Below the pieces are notes generated by a model. The model saw only the letters and a program-made list of their open reading frames with translations, had not been told where the DNA came from and did no database searches. From the NCBI GenBank assembly GCA_947501565.1, contig CANMWJ010000005.1, positions 1-64,000 of the forward strand: 64,000 nucleotides of DNA, given 5' to 3'. This stretch comes from an uncultured Marinobacterium sp. GTDB taxonomy: Bacteria > Pseudomonadota > Gammaproteobacteria > Pseudomonadales > Balneatricaceae. Positions 10,256 to 19,163 of this stretch are shown piece by piece (position 1 is the stretch's first letter; each line of letters starts with the position of its first letter). A program made the position numbers and the translations under genes.

Positions 10256-11305
10256 ATGGCTTTGATCTCTATGCGTCAGCTGCTGGACCACGCAGCCGAA
10301 AACGGCTACGGCATCCCGGCATTTAACGTAAACAACCTGGAACAGATGCGCGCTATCATGGAAGCCGCGGACAAAACCAACTCTCCGGTGATTGTTCAGG
10401 CATCTGCGGGCGCACGTAAGTACGCCGGTTCCAACTTCCTGCGTCACATGATCCTGGCAGCGATCGATGAGTTCCCACACATCCCTGTCTGCATGCACCA
10501 GGACCACGGTACCTCTCCTGCCGTTAACCAGCGCTCTATCGCGATGGGTTTCTCCTCCGTAATGATGGACGGCTCCCTGATGGAAGACGGTAAAACCCCA
10601 TCCACTTACGAGTACAACGTTGACGTAACCCGTCGCGTGGTAGAGATGGCACACGCTTGTGGCGTATCCGTAGAGGGTGAGCTGGGTGTTCTGGGTTCTC
10701 TGGAAACCGGACAGGCTGGCGAAGAAGACGGTATCGGTGCTGAAGGTACCCTGTCTGAAGATCAGCTGCTGACCGATCCGGCTGAAGCGGCGGACTTCGT
10801 GGCTAAAACCGGTGTGGATGCGCTGGCGATTGCATGTGGTACTTCTCACGGTGCGTACAAGTTCACCCGTCCACCAACCGGTGACATTCTGGCGATCAAC
10901 CGCATCAAAGAGATCCACGAAAGCATCCCTAACACCCACCTGGTCATGCACGGTTCCTCCTCCGTACCGCAGGAGTGGCTGGCAGTGATCAACGAATTCG
11001 GTGGTGAGATCCCTGAAACCTACGGTGTGCCGGTTGAGCAGATCGTTGAAGGTATCAAGCACGGTGTACGTAAGGTCAACATCGATACTGACCTGCGTCT
11101 GGCGTCTACCGGTGCGATTCGTCGTTTCATGGCTGAGAACCCGGCTGAGTTCGACCCACGTAAATACCTGAAGAAAACCATGGAAGCGATGAGCGAGATC
11201 TGTGTGGCTCGTTACGAGGCTTTCGGTACTGCGGGTAACGCGGATAAGATCACTCCAGTATCCCTGGAGAACATGGCGGCACGTTACGAAGCAGGCGAAC
11301 TGTAA
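10256..11305 (+). CDS. fba: Class II fructose-bisphosphate aldolase
   Basis: This 349-residue zinc-dependent aldolase cleaves or forms fructose 1,6-bisphosphate. Metal and substrate motifs are present: the start [20 protein letters not shown], the histidine-containing [40 protein letters not shown] and the GHGSS-like [11 protein letters not shown]. This is the long Calvin-cycle-type subclass common in Pseudomonas, not the E. coli FbaA type. Ribosome site TTGAGG precedes ATG 10256. It is the last gene of the tkt operon and is followed by a strong terminator. Confidence 0.97.
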   Translation: MALISMRQLLDHAAENGYGIPAFNVNNLEQMRAIMEAADKTNSPVIVQASAGARKYAGSNFLRHMILAAIDEFPHIPVCMHQDHGTSPAVNQRSIAMGFSSVMMDGSLMEDGKTPSTYEYNVDVTRRVVEMAHACGVSVEGELGVLGSLETGQAGEEDGIGAEGTLSEDQLLTDPAEAADFVAKTGVDALAIACGTSHGAYKFTRPPTGDILAINRIKEIHESIPNTHLVMHGSSSVPQEWLAVINEFGGEIPETYGVPVEQIVEGIKHGVRKVNIDTDLRLASTGAIRRFMAENPAEFDPRKYLKKTMEAMSEICVARYEAFGTAGNADKITPVSLENMAARYEAGEL

Positions 11306-11330
11306 GTCACGCCGTAACGCGATCTATTAA

Positions 11331-11359
11331 AAAAGGCGACCTTCGGGTCGCTTTTTTTT
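11331..11359 (+). terminator. Intrinsic terminator after fba
   Basis: Stem GCGACC/GGTCGC (11336-11341 with 11346-11351) with a UUCG loop, followed by eight T and preceded by an A-run. It ends the tkt-epd-pgk-fba operon and, by symmetry, could also stop the convergent EAL-gene transcript ending at 11394. Confidence 0.95.
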
Positions 11360-11393
11360 CGCCGTTATTTACGGGTTAGGTTGCTAACCCAAG

Positions 11394-13061
11394 TTATGCG
11401 GGTGTGACGGATTCGGTTACCGGTTTCGCGATAGGTAGAGGCTTACGTTGTTCCGGGCGCTGTTGCAGATATTGCTCGACAAACTCAAATGCGGACACCG
11501 GGTAACCGTGGAGCCAGCCCTGCTGAACATCAAAGCCCATCTGAGACAGCATCTTCGCTTGTTCGTGTTTTTCCACACCTTCGGCGATCGCTTCCATTCC
11601 CAGCTTCTGTGCCAGTTGAAGTATCGTTTTCAATACGTCTGCATTGATGGAATCGGTGCCTAGTGCAGCGACGAAACTACGGTCAGCCTTCAGGACGTCG
11701 ATGGGTAGGGAGCTGAGGTAACTCAGGCCGCAATAACCGGTGCCGAAGTCGTCCATGGAGATCTTTATTCCGGCATCCCTGAGACGATGCAGGGCCTGCT
11801 GAATTTTCGGAGAGGAGTGTTCCACTACCTGGTGCTCGGTGATCTCCAGCACTAACCCCTTTAGCTTGGGCGCACGGGCGATAATGGCATCGATCACGGC
11901 AGGGTCGTTGATATGCGCCGCGCAGATATTCACGCTGACCTTAAAGGTTGGGGTCAGGCGCAGCACCGGTGCTAATTCACGAATCACGGTGTCGATCTGC
12001 TGCAGCGTCATCTCTTTGATCAGTTCGGAGCGTTCCGCCAGTGGAATAAATGTCATGGGTGGCAGCACGCCTTTAAACGGATGATGCCAGCGCATCAGTA
12101 CTTCGCAGCCAATGATGCGGTGGTCGGAAGAGCGAACCAGCGGCTGATAGAGGTTAAAAAACTCCCTGCGACGGATGGCTGAGCGCAGCTGGCGGATCGG
12201 ATCGTTGAGTTTGCGCTGTAGCTGGAAGCAGAGCAGGAACAGCAGGGTAACACCGGCACCGGCGGTACCGATCCAGGAGGCGTTAAAACCATAGATGCCC
12301 GCGTAGAGTGAATCGAGATCCTGGCTGATTGCGACGCTCAGTGTTGGCTGCGTGGTCAGCGGTTGGATAAAGGTGTAGTGCATACGACCGTTATCCAACA
12401 TCCCCTCGAAAGATACCGACTCGTTGATCGGAAAGGTCGGATCGGCATTCAGTGGCATCGAGTATTTGCCGTTGATCACCACTGGCACACCACTGTCGCT
12501 GTTGATAATTGCCATAAATCCCAGTGGACTGTGGAAAAACTTAACCTGGTTTTTCAGCCAGACGCGATGCAGGACTGCTTGTACCTGGCCCCCATCCTGA
12601 TGACGGCGGAACAGCTGATAAATCGGTTCAGCGCGGTCTTCTATAAGATGTGGGCCAAAGAAGTTAAGGCCTTTATGCAGCAAAGGGGTATGGGACGACA
12701 GGCTAGGAGAGAACTGTTGCCAGTTGTTGCATAGGGTTTGATTATTGGCGTCGGTGTAACGTAACTCCGAGATGTGTGGAAGTTTCAGCAGTAACTGTTG
12801 CGATAAACCCGTGTGGTTGCTTTGGCAGGGCTGCCCGCCCTGAGCACTTTCAATCAGCGCGAAGTTAACGTCAGTAAAGCTTTGATCCAGTTTTTCGGAG
12901 AGTGTGATTGCACTTTGTGCAAGTGCGGTGCGCTTGAGGGCCTTGCGGTTATCCAGCTCATAGTAGTAGAAGCTAACGGTGGCAATGGCAGTCACCACGA
13001 TACTGATCATCAGGGGGATAATCAGCAGCTTGATGGTGGCTTTGCGGTCCGATCTGGCCAT
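11394..13061 (-). CDS. EAL-domain c-di-GMP phosphodiesterase with CSS-like periplasmic domain
   Basis: The 555-residue protein has TM1 (about 11-34), a periplasmic region, TM2 (about 262-281) and an EAL domain (about 296-535). Two cysteines stand in the periplasmic part, C79 (GGQPC) and C111 (TLCNNW), spaced like those of the CSS-motif family, where a disulfide formed by Dsb proteins controls activity; here CSS is replaced by CNN. The EAL domain has GCEVLMRWHHP, NIC, LEITEH, DDFGTGYCG, LKADRSFV and EGVEKHEQA, so it should be active. There is no GGDEF domain. A GGAGGG ribosome site precedes ATG 13061. It may couple periplasmic redox state to c-di-GMP breakdown. Confidence 0.88.
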   Translation of the reverse strand: MARSDRKATIKLLIIPLMISIVVTAIATVSFYYYELDNRKALKRTALAQSAITLSEKLDQSFTDVNFALIESAQGGQPCQSNHTGLSQQLLLKLPHISELRYTDANNQTLCNNWQQFSPSLSSHTPLLHKGLNFFGPHLIEDRAEPIYQLFRRHQDGGQVQAVLHRVWLKNQVKFFHSPLGFMAIINSDSGVPVVINGKYSMPLNADPTFPINESVSFEGMLDNGRMHYTFIQPLTTQPTLSVAISQDLDSLYAGIYGFNASWIGTAGAGVTLLFLLCFQLQRKLNDPIRQLRSAIRRREFFNLYQPLVRSSDHRIIGCEVLMRWHHPFKGVLPPMTFIPLAERSELIKEMTLQQIDTVIRELAPVLRLTPTFKVSVNICAAHINDPAVIDAIIARAPKLKGLVLEITEHQVVEHSSPKIQQALHRLRDAGIKISMDDFGTGYCGLSYLSSLPIDVLKADRSFVAALGTDSINADVLKTILQLAQKLGMEAIAEGVEKHEQAKMLSQMGFDVQQGWLHGYPVSAFEFVEQYLQQRPEQRKPLPIAKPVTESVTPA

Positions 13062-13165
13062 ATACCCTCCGTAGTATGCAGCATTAGCTCGGTTTAGCTG
13101 GTGGAAACCAATTTGTACATTAATTGAGCTTAGTAGTTTTAGACTGATCCTTCAAAGTGGATTCG

Positions 13166-13190
13166 GGGGCAATCTACTGGAAATTGCCCC
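13166..13190 (-). terminator. Hairpin downstream of the CsgG-like locus
   Basis: GGGGCAAT (13166-13173) pairs with ATTGCCCC (13183-13190) with a 9-nt loop, about 45 nt past the 972-residue gene. No U-run follows on the minus strand, so termination is uncertain. Confidence 0.4.
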
Positions 13191-13235
13191 TGTTAGTCAT
13201 ATTTTGTTGCGCTAACCGTTGTGCTGCACCTGCGT

Positions 13236-16154
13236 TCACTGTGGCTGATAGCTATATACATCCATCAGCAGTCGTTCCTGCAGGCCGTTAAAGGTTTTAT
13301 TTATCGCTTTATTCAGGCCGTCGGATGCTTTGAAGGCGGTCACGCGACTGTCGCGGTTGTAGCGGTTAAGCACTTCGCCGCCGACGGTGGATTCCAGCTT
13401 GATGTTGAGATCAGCGTTTACCACTTTAAGGTTCTGAGTCAGCGTAGAGGTGCTGACGTCAGATAGCAGGCGTGCGGTTAGCAGCAGATCAGCATTTTTT
13501 TGCTTCGCAGTGGCAAGGCGGTTGGATTGCGCAGCCATACTGACATCGATAAACGGGATGTTCTGTTTATCCATCAGTTTGAAGAGTTTGTTTTTCAATC
13601 CCTGATGACCCTCGCCGTCAACAGCAACTGCGATTACCAGATTGGAGCGCTGACGGTGCATTAACCCTGCCAGGCTGAGGTTGTGTTCCATCTGGTCACG
13701 ATTCAGCGTATGGATTATCCAGATATCAGTGGTCAGGCCTTTGCTCTGTCGATAACCGATTGCGCTACTGACAATCGCTTTGTGCAACGGCAGTTTCGAG
13801 GCCTTTTTGTACGCTGCATCACGTTTCTTATGTGCAAAGGATTCGGTCAGATAGCTGCGGCCGAAACGGCTGCGAGCCTGCTGTAAAACCACCGCTTCGC
13901 TGCCCATCAGGCTGCTGTTGCTTGGTACCTGCATCGGTTGTACCCAGATATCCAGGCGCTTGCCTGCTTTGAGGGCGTTGTATGCAGGGTATAGGAAGTC
14001 GCTGTTGGGCGCTGTTGCCGGTACCTTGCCGGATGCGAGCCAGCCAAACAGAGTGCCCAGGCCGGCAGTATCTGCTGCTTGTGCTTCCTTGAGCATGCTG
14101 GATGCGCCGTGCCAGTCACGTTTCTTAATCAGGGGTTCGATCTTCTGCCATCGCTCGCCTAGCCAGCTGAGCTGCAGGTTGTGTTCTTCTGGCAGTGACT
14201 GCCAATCGATAATGACTGGGCCTTCGAGCTTAGCCAGTACGGTGTCGTAATCGACCTCGGCAAAGGAGACATTGCTGATGGTGAGCTCACTTTGGCTCTT
14301 AATGTGCGTCTCGTTATAAGCCAGCCGGCTGTTTGCTGCACTGATCGCCGGACGGTTCTGGATAGAGCGCACATCGATTGCCACGGGTGAGCTGTTTATC
14401 AGGCTGTCTTGCAGGTGCAACTGGCCGCCATCAAGGGTTAGTGCAGTCTGAGCCCCGCTAAGACGTGTATCGCGAAGTGTGAGTGAGCTGCCGTTATCCA
14501 GAAGTATATCCAGACCGCTCATGTCTCCGTGGTTGACCTCGCGAGTAGCGTGTTTGAGATGCAGCTGCGCGCTCGTGGCGATTACCTTAAGGTGCTGCCA
14601 GGGTTTGTTGTTGCTGCTCTGTAAAACGATGTTGAACGTTTCGCCGCTGATCGCGACGGCAGAGTCCTTGCTGCCTTCAATATCAAGCTGGCCAAGAATG
14701 GTTAAGCTGCTGCCATCGGCTAGTTGAATAATGCTTCCGGGTTCAGCGATAACCTGTGCGGCAGGGCCGATAATGACCTCTCCGGACAGCTGGTAGGGGC
14801 TACCCAGGGCAGACCAGTAAGTTGTGCTATGCACAGTGCCGGTGACAGGTGTCGGGCCGGGTTTGGCTATCGAAGTGGTTACGGTTGCGCCGGTGCCTTT
14901 GTTTTTCGCTGCATCCTGCGGAGTTACCCGGTACACGTAGGTGTGGTCTACTTCAGTGTTCTGATCCAGATAGCTGTTGATCGCGGTTTCCGCCAAAGGT
15001 TTGTAAATACCATCAGCAACGTCGGCACGTTCTACGCTGTATTTTACCTCGGTGCCGCTATCCTCAATGCCTTGCCAGCTCAACTGAATGCCCTGTTCGG
15101 AAGCACGCCCTTTCAGGTCGCTAAGTGCAGCAGGTTTTTCGGTATCGAACTGGATTCGCCCGGACAGGCGCCACATGGTGGTGGTTTTGTCGCTGCCGCG
15201 AACCGCCTTGATCTCTACGATGGCATCTTCCAGTTTGTCTCCTGGCTGCACCACATAACGACCAATATAGTTACCGTCGGACTGTTCGCTCATGGCGATC
15301 GGTTTTTTACCCGGCAGGTTGAATTCGCTGATCAGCGCGGGTTCCGCTTCCATCAGAACTTTCAGTTCGTCGCCAGCGCGGAAAGGACCCTCTTTGGCAT
15401 TGGAGATTGCCAGGCGGATCTGCGGTGGCGTGATGGTTTTCTGTCCTTTCGGTTCCGGAATCAGGGCCGAGAACTTACGCGCCAACTGGTCAATCAGCTG
15501 CAGTCGGGTGGCTTCAGACAGCACCTCAGCAGAGGTGACAGCGGTGGCGATAATACCCAGTGGGTTGAGAGAGATGCCGCCTTCACGCTCGATGATGGAG
15601 TCATGGTGCTTCCAGAGATCTTTTTTCTGCTTGAGGTCGAAAAGACGTACAGATACCGAGATCTCGTAATGCGCATAGGCTGCTGCATACACCTTATCAA
15701 TCTGGTCGACGTTTACCCAGAGCAATCCGTCTACACCCAGCTCCTGTGCGATAACCTCCGGGGCCAGCTCTTGGTAGCTCGAGTTGTGTTTGACTTCCAG
15801 CCGGTTAAGCCCGTGTTCCACGAGATGAGGTTTCAGCAGGGTGAACTGACTGGTACCGAGGGTATTGTGCAGGGCGTTACTGATATCGATTCGTTCGGAG
15901 GTTTCGCCTTCCCCCGTCGCGGGCAGGACCGCAATGCGCTCCGGAATTCCCTCTATGCCGATCAGTTTCTTAGTGGAACTGGCGACGGTGCCGAGCAGGT
16001 TACGGACACCGTCAACCGCTTTACTATTGGTGATTCCATCCACCACGTTGCTACGCAGTGAGTCCAAAACAGAGCTGGAGTCTTCGCCACCTTCCGCATG
16101 AGCGCCGAGGCTCAGGCCGGAAAGCAGGCATATAAGTAGAAAGCGTCGCAACAT
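13236..16154 (-). CDS. Secreted multidomain protein: CsgG-like N-domain, FN3, beta-helix-like region, CsgG/FlgT-like C-domain
   Basis: I do not know a named family for this 972-residue protein. A Sec signal peptide (1-20, ending AHA|E) indicates periplasmic or surface export. Residues 68-232 (PERIAVLPATGEGE, ELGVDGLLWVNVDQID, VSVRLFDLKQKKDLWKH) resemble GNA1162/CsgG-type proteins. Residues 245-335 look like a beta-sandwich, 337-430 a fibronectin type III domain (VKYSVERADVADGIYKPLAE, DHTYVYRVTPQDAAKNKGT), and 440-640 repetitive beta-rich sequence of right-handed-helix type. Residues 660-760 are mainly helical. Residues 800-965 (LLLTARLLSDV, DLNIKLESTVGGEVLNRY) again resemble CsgG/FlgT folds. 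It starts 34 nt after the CsgG-domain lipoprotein gene, so the two probably form an operon and an envelope assembly. Function unknown. Confidence 0.8.
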   Translation of the reverse strand: MLRRFLLICLLSGLSLGAHAEGGEDSSSVLDSLRSNVVDGITNSKAVDGVRNLLGTVASSTKKLIGIEGIPERIAVLPATGEGETSERIDISNALHNTLGTSQFTLLKPHLVEHGLNRLEVKHNSSYQELAPEVIAQELGVDGLLWVNVDQIDKVYAAAYAHYEISVSVRLFDLKQKKDLWKHHDSIIEREGGISLNPLGIIATAVTSAEVLSEATRLQLIDQLARKFSALIPEPKGQKTITPPQIRLAISNAKEGPFRAGDELKVLMEAEPALISEFNLPGKKPIAMSEQSDGNYIGRYVVQPGDKLEDAIVEIKAVRGSDKTTTMWRLSGRIQFDTEKPAALSDLKGRASEQGIQLSWQGIEDSGTEVKYSVERADVADGIYKPLAETAINSYLDQNTEVDHTYVYRVTPQDAAKNKGTGATVTTSIAKPGPTPVTGTVHSTTYWSALGSPYQLSGEVIIGPAAQVIAEPGSIIQLADGSSLTILGQLDIEGSKDSAVAISGETFNIVLQSSNNKPWQHLKVIATSAQLHLKHATREVNHGDMSGLDILLDNGSSLTLRDTRLSGAQTALTLDGGQLHLQDSLINSSPVAIDVRSIQNRPAISAANSRLAYNETHIKSQSELTISNVSFAEVDYDTVLAKLEGPVIIDWQSLPEEHNLQLSWLGERWQKIEPLIKKRDWHGASSMLKEAQAADTAGLGTLFGWLASGKVPATAPNSDFLYPAYNALKAGKRLDIWVQPMQVPSNSSLMGSEAVVLQQARSRFGRSYLTESFAHKKRDAAYKKASKLPLHKAIVSSAIGYRQSKGLTTDIWIIHTLNRDQMEHNLSLAGLMHRQRSNLVIAVAVDGEGHQGLKNKLFKLMDKQNIPFIDVSMAAQSNRLATAKQKNADLLLTARLLSDVSTSTLTQNLKVVNADLNIKLESTVGGEVLNRYNRDSRVTAFKASDGLNKAINKTFNGLQERLLMDVYSYQPQ

Positions 16155-16188
16155 CGTCTCACCCTGAAACAGCGTTTGTCCGTCGTTA

Positions 16189-18150
16189 TTAGTTCACCTG
16201 CAGTGCAAGGCTCTTAAGCATCTCTAGCTGTTCGCGGGCTGGCTGCTCTTTGGCTTGTTTCATCATGATTGCCTTGCCCAGCTCGGTTACAGCGCCACGC
16301 GTATTGCCGACTTCTCGCTGTGCCAGAGCCTGTTCCAGATAGCGTTCTTCCGGATTTTGCAGCTTCTCAACCAGCTTGCTGGCAATCTGCTCAGCCTGAG
16401 ATTGGGTCAGGTTGCGCAGAATACGGTTGTTGGCAGGCAGGTTAGCGGTTTGTGCCTCCTGCTTGAACAGTCCGATTTCCATACCTTCTACGTTGGTACC
16501 GCTGTGTTTTTCTTCCAGCGCCAGGGTTTCGGCGTGCAGCAGTTTTGCGTTGGCCGGATTGATGATACGGAATGATGCGGTCACACTGCCCAGTTTGCGA
16601 AGCTCGGTTACCGTGAAGGAGACGTTCTCTTTAATCTCCTCTTCCAGCGTTTTGGACGGTTTCTCCTCACGCTTACGTGCTTCTTCGCTCAGTTCTTGCC
16701 AGCGCTTGTATTCCGGGTTCGGAATCTCTTTTACGTCGGTAACCACACGTTTGGTTTTTTGGGTTTTCTGAGTAGATTCGTCAACGTTGGCTTCCACTAC
16801 GGCGCCCTGAACCAGGAAGTCCGCAGTGCTGAGGTTGATCTCGCCACCTTCCTGCAGCGCTTTGATCTCCTGCTCCTTAAGGACGCTGTCGATGCTGTCG
16901 CGTTCCAGAATGCGGATATCTTTGCGGTCTGTGTTTACGAAGTGCTCGACCAGAGACGCGGTAATCATGGCACCGAGGCCAGGGGCGTTGGATGGGCTAT
17001 CGAACTGTGTCGCAGCCAGCTTCAGCACACTCTGATCATAGAGAATCTTGCTGGCCTGCTCCTTCATGCTTGCCTGTTCTGGCGTCATCGGATTGAAGTC
17101 TTCCATCACGCTCAGGTAGGCGAACGAAAGGGCAGGTTGGTCGCCGTCAAAGGCATCGCGGGCCAGAACGTATACTTCGCTGAGGAATTCACTCAATACA
17201 CTGATGTCGCGCTCCTCTGCGGGTACGAAGGTACTCAGAGTGCTGACACGCTGCAGCTGATCATAAGCCTGCTGCAGGTTCTGTTCAGCCAGCGCGCTTT
17301 GAGCCATCAGGTTGTAGTACTGGCTCAGTTCGACAGCGAACGGGCGCAGTTGAAGCTGGTAGCGTTTATCCGTGTAGGACTCCGCCAGCCCAGAGATAAC
17401 GTAATAGATACTGTCTACGTCTCCCTGCTCCTGGTATCCCTTCAGTGACTGAAGTTTGGCTTTAAAGCGGGAGTTCTCCAGTTTCTCGGTGATCTCCGGC
17501 GATTCGCTGTGCTTACTCAGCGTAACCAGCAACTGTTCTGCTTTACCGTACTCCGCGTTATTGTGCCAGTTGTCAGCCTGCTGCAGACCCTTGGCAACGA
17601 TATCACGGTGGCGTTGTTGCAGTGTGTCAACGTCTTCGTCCAGCGCATAAATAGCATCGGAGGTGCTGAAGTGAAGGGGCAGATTGGAGATAGGAGTGTC
17701 GTTCAGCAGCTGCTGCAACTGCGCGATTTTAGTTTCGCGCTTGCTCTGTTCGTCGCTCAGCAACTGGTTGGCGGCGGTATAGGCTTTGGCATCCCAGCGC
17801 TTCAGGTCTTCGAGCTCAGCGCTCAGTGCGTTTTGTTCGTTAACGGAGATCAGGCCGTCTGCATCACGCTGCTGATCGAGGTCTGCGCGTAACTTACTGA
17901 ATTTACGCATGGCCAGGGCCTGGCCAACCTTCTCGACAGAGGCTTTCAGGGTTGCATTATCGGGAGTTTTTTTCAGGTCCGCTTGCAGCTTCTGATACAG
18001 TTCGACCAGCTCGCTGTTTGATTTTGCAGCCTGAATGTCTGCGTCAGTAACGGGTTTGATGTTGTTGCCACAGGCGACAAGAAGTGAAACGGTAACCCCC
18101 AAGGTAAGGGGTTTTACATATCCCAGGCTCCAGCGTTTACCACGAAACAT
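16189..18150 (-). CDS. CsgG-domain outer-membrane lipoprotein with helical N-terminal half
   Basis: The 653-residue protein has a lipobox (SLLVAC, C27) followed by Gly, which predicts outer-membrane sorting. Residues 40-370 are almost all helical, with paired helices resembling TPR or coiled-coil repeats (for example LAEQNLQQAYDQLQRVSTL). Residues 372-600 match a CsgG-type fold: an N-terminal strand-helix (GLGAMITASLVEHF), the hallmark IRILERDSIDSVLKEQEI, ADFLVQGAVVEANV, and TASFRIINPANAKLLHAE. Where CsgG has its first membrane hairpin, this protein has a long charged insertion (about 456-515). CsgG is the curli export pore, but no curli genes are seen here. First gene of a two-gene operon; the role is inferred to be structural or transport in the envelope. 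Confidence 0.83.
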   Translation of the reverse strand: MFRGKRWSLGYVKPLTLGVTVSLLVACGNNIKPVTDADIQAAKSNSELVELYQKLQADLKKTPDNATLKASVEKVGQALAMRKFSKLRADLDQQRDADGLISVNEQNALSAELEDLKRWDAKAYTAANQLLSDEQSKRETKIAQLQQLLNDTPISNLPLHFSTSDAIYALDEDVDTLQQRHRDIVAKGLQQADNWHNNAEYGKAEQLLVTLSKHSESPEITEKLENSRFKAKLQSLKGYQEQGDVDSIYYVISGLAESYTDKRYQLQLRPFAVELSQYYNLMAQSALAEQNLQQAYDQLQRVSTLSTFVPAEERDISVLSEFLSEVYVLARDAFDGDQPALSFAYLSVMEDFNPMTPEQASMKEQASKILYDQSVLKLAATQFDSPSNAPGLGAMITASLVEHFVNTDRKDIRILERDSIDSVLKEQEIKALQEGGEINLSTADFLVQGAVVEANVDESTQKTQKTKRVVTDVKEIPNPEYKRWQELSEEARKREEKPSKTLEEEIKENVSFTVTELRKLGSVTASFRIINPANAKLLHAETLALEEKHSGTNVEGMEIGLFKQEAQTANLPANNRILRNLTQSQAEQIASKLVEKLQNPEERYLEQALAQREVGNTRGAVTELGKAIMMKQAKEQPAREQLEMLKSLALQVN

Positions 18151-18289
18151 CCTATCAATTCCCTATATTACTCCGATTAACAAGTTTCTAAGAATAGCAG
18201 ATGTGCACTGCAGCGTGCAGGCTAATCTATTGGTTATATTTCAGAAATTGAGGATTTTTACGCGGAAAGTACGACGATTTCCCTAATTA

Positions 18290-19132
18290 TTACGACTTTA
18301 TGTCAATAAGCTGACGAAGTGTGGAGCTAAGGGTTTCGGAGATCGGCTGATCAAGCTTCAGGCTGAGGAGATCATCTGCGCGGGTGACGCCATGATTGAG
18401 TGCACAGATGGGAATATCCCACTCCTGTGCTCGGCGGCAGAAACGGAATCCGGAGTACACCATCAACGAAGACCCCAAGACCAGAAGGGCGTCGGACCGT
18501 TTTAATTGGTCGAGGGCGAACAGTACCCGCTCTTTAGGTACGTTATCTCCAAAGAAGACTACATCGGGTTTGAGGATGCCGCCGCACTCAGGGCAGTGGG
18601 GAATCTGGAAAGCGCTGAAATCTATGCCTTCCAGGTCTGCGTCGCCGTCGGGCGCAGCAGTGGCTGTGTAGTGAGCGTAGGCGGGGTTATCCGTCGCTGA
18701 TTGATCGTGGATCTGGTTGCGCGGAAAACGACTGCCGCATCCCATGCAGCGTACCTGATCAGAGCGGCCATGCAGGTCAATTACGTTTTGGCTGCCGGCA
18801 CTTTGGTGTAAGCGGTCGACGTTCTGTGTGACCAGCTGATGGACGTGGCCCAGCTTCTCAAGTTGAAAGATCGCTTGGTGGGCAGCGCCCGGGAGGGCAT
18901 CACGAATAACCGGCCAGCCCACCAAACTGCGCGCCCAATAACGCTGGCGAACATACAGATCGGACATAAATGCCTGATGCTGGACCGGTTGTTTACGTTT
19001 CCAGTTGCCGGCACTGTCGCGGTAATCCGGGATGCCGGAATCAGTGCTGACCCCGGCGCCGGTGAGAACAAAAAGGCGCGGGTGGCGATGGATAAATTCA
19101 GCCAGTTGCTGGCCTGCGTTTTCGGTAGACAT
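18290..19132 (-). CDS. Sir2-family NAD-dependent protein deacylase (sirtuin)
   Basis: This 280-residue protein carries the sirtuin core: the NAD-binding loop LTGAGVSTDSGIPDYRD, TQNVDRLH, the catalytic histidine in DLHGRSDQV, two zinc-binding CxxC pairs (RCMGCGSRFP and PHCPECGGILKPDVVFFGD) and GSSLMVYSGFRF. The GIPDYRD and LHQSAG patterns fit the class II (SIRT4-like) group, which in bacteria removes acyl groups from metabolic enzymes. It is longer than E. coli CobB. The start at ATG 19132 has no obvious ribosome site; it follows an orphan gene by 31 nt and may be translated from the same mRNA. The acyl preference cannot be read from sequence. Confidence 0.93.
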   Translation of the reverse strand: MSTENAGQQLAEFIHRHPRLFVLTGAGVSTDSGIPDYRDSAGNWKRKQPVQHQAFMSDLYVRQRYWARSLVGWPVIRDALPGAAHQAIFQLEKLGHVHQLVTQNVDRLHQSAGSQNVIDLHGRSDQVRCMGCGSRFPRNQIHDQSATDNPAYAHYTATAAPDGDADLEGIDFSAFQIPHCPECGGILKPDVVFFGDNVPKERVLFALDQLKRSDALLVLGSSLMVYSGFRFCRRAQEWDIPICALNHGVTRADDLLSLKLDQPISETLSSTLRQLIDIKS

Positions 19133-19163
19133 ATATGCATCATATCGGCTGAGAGGATATCTG

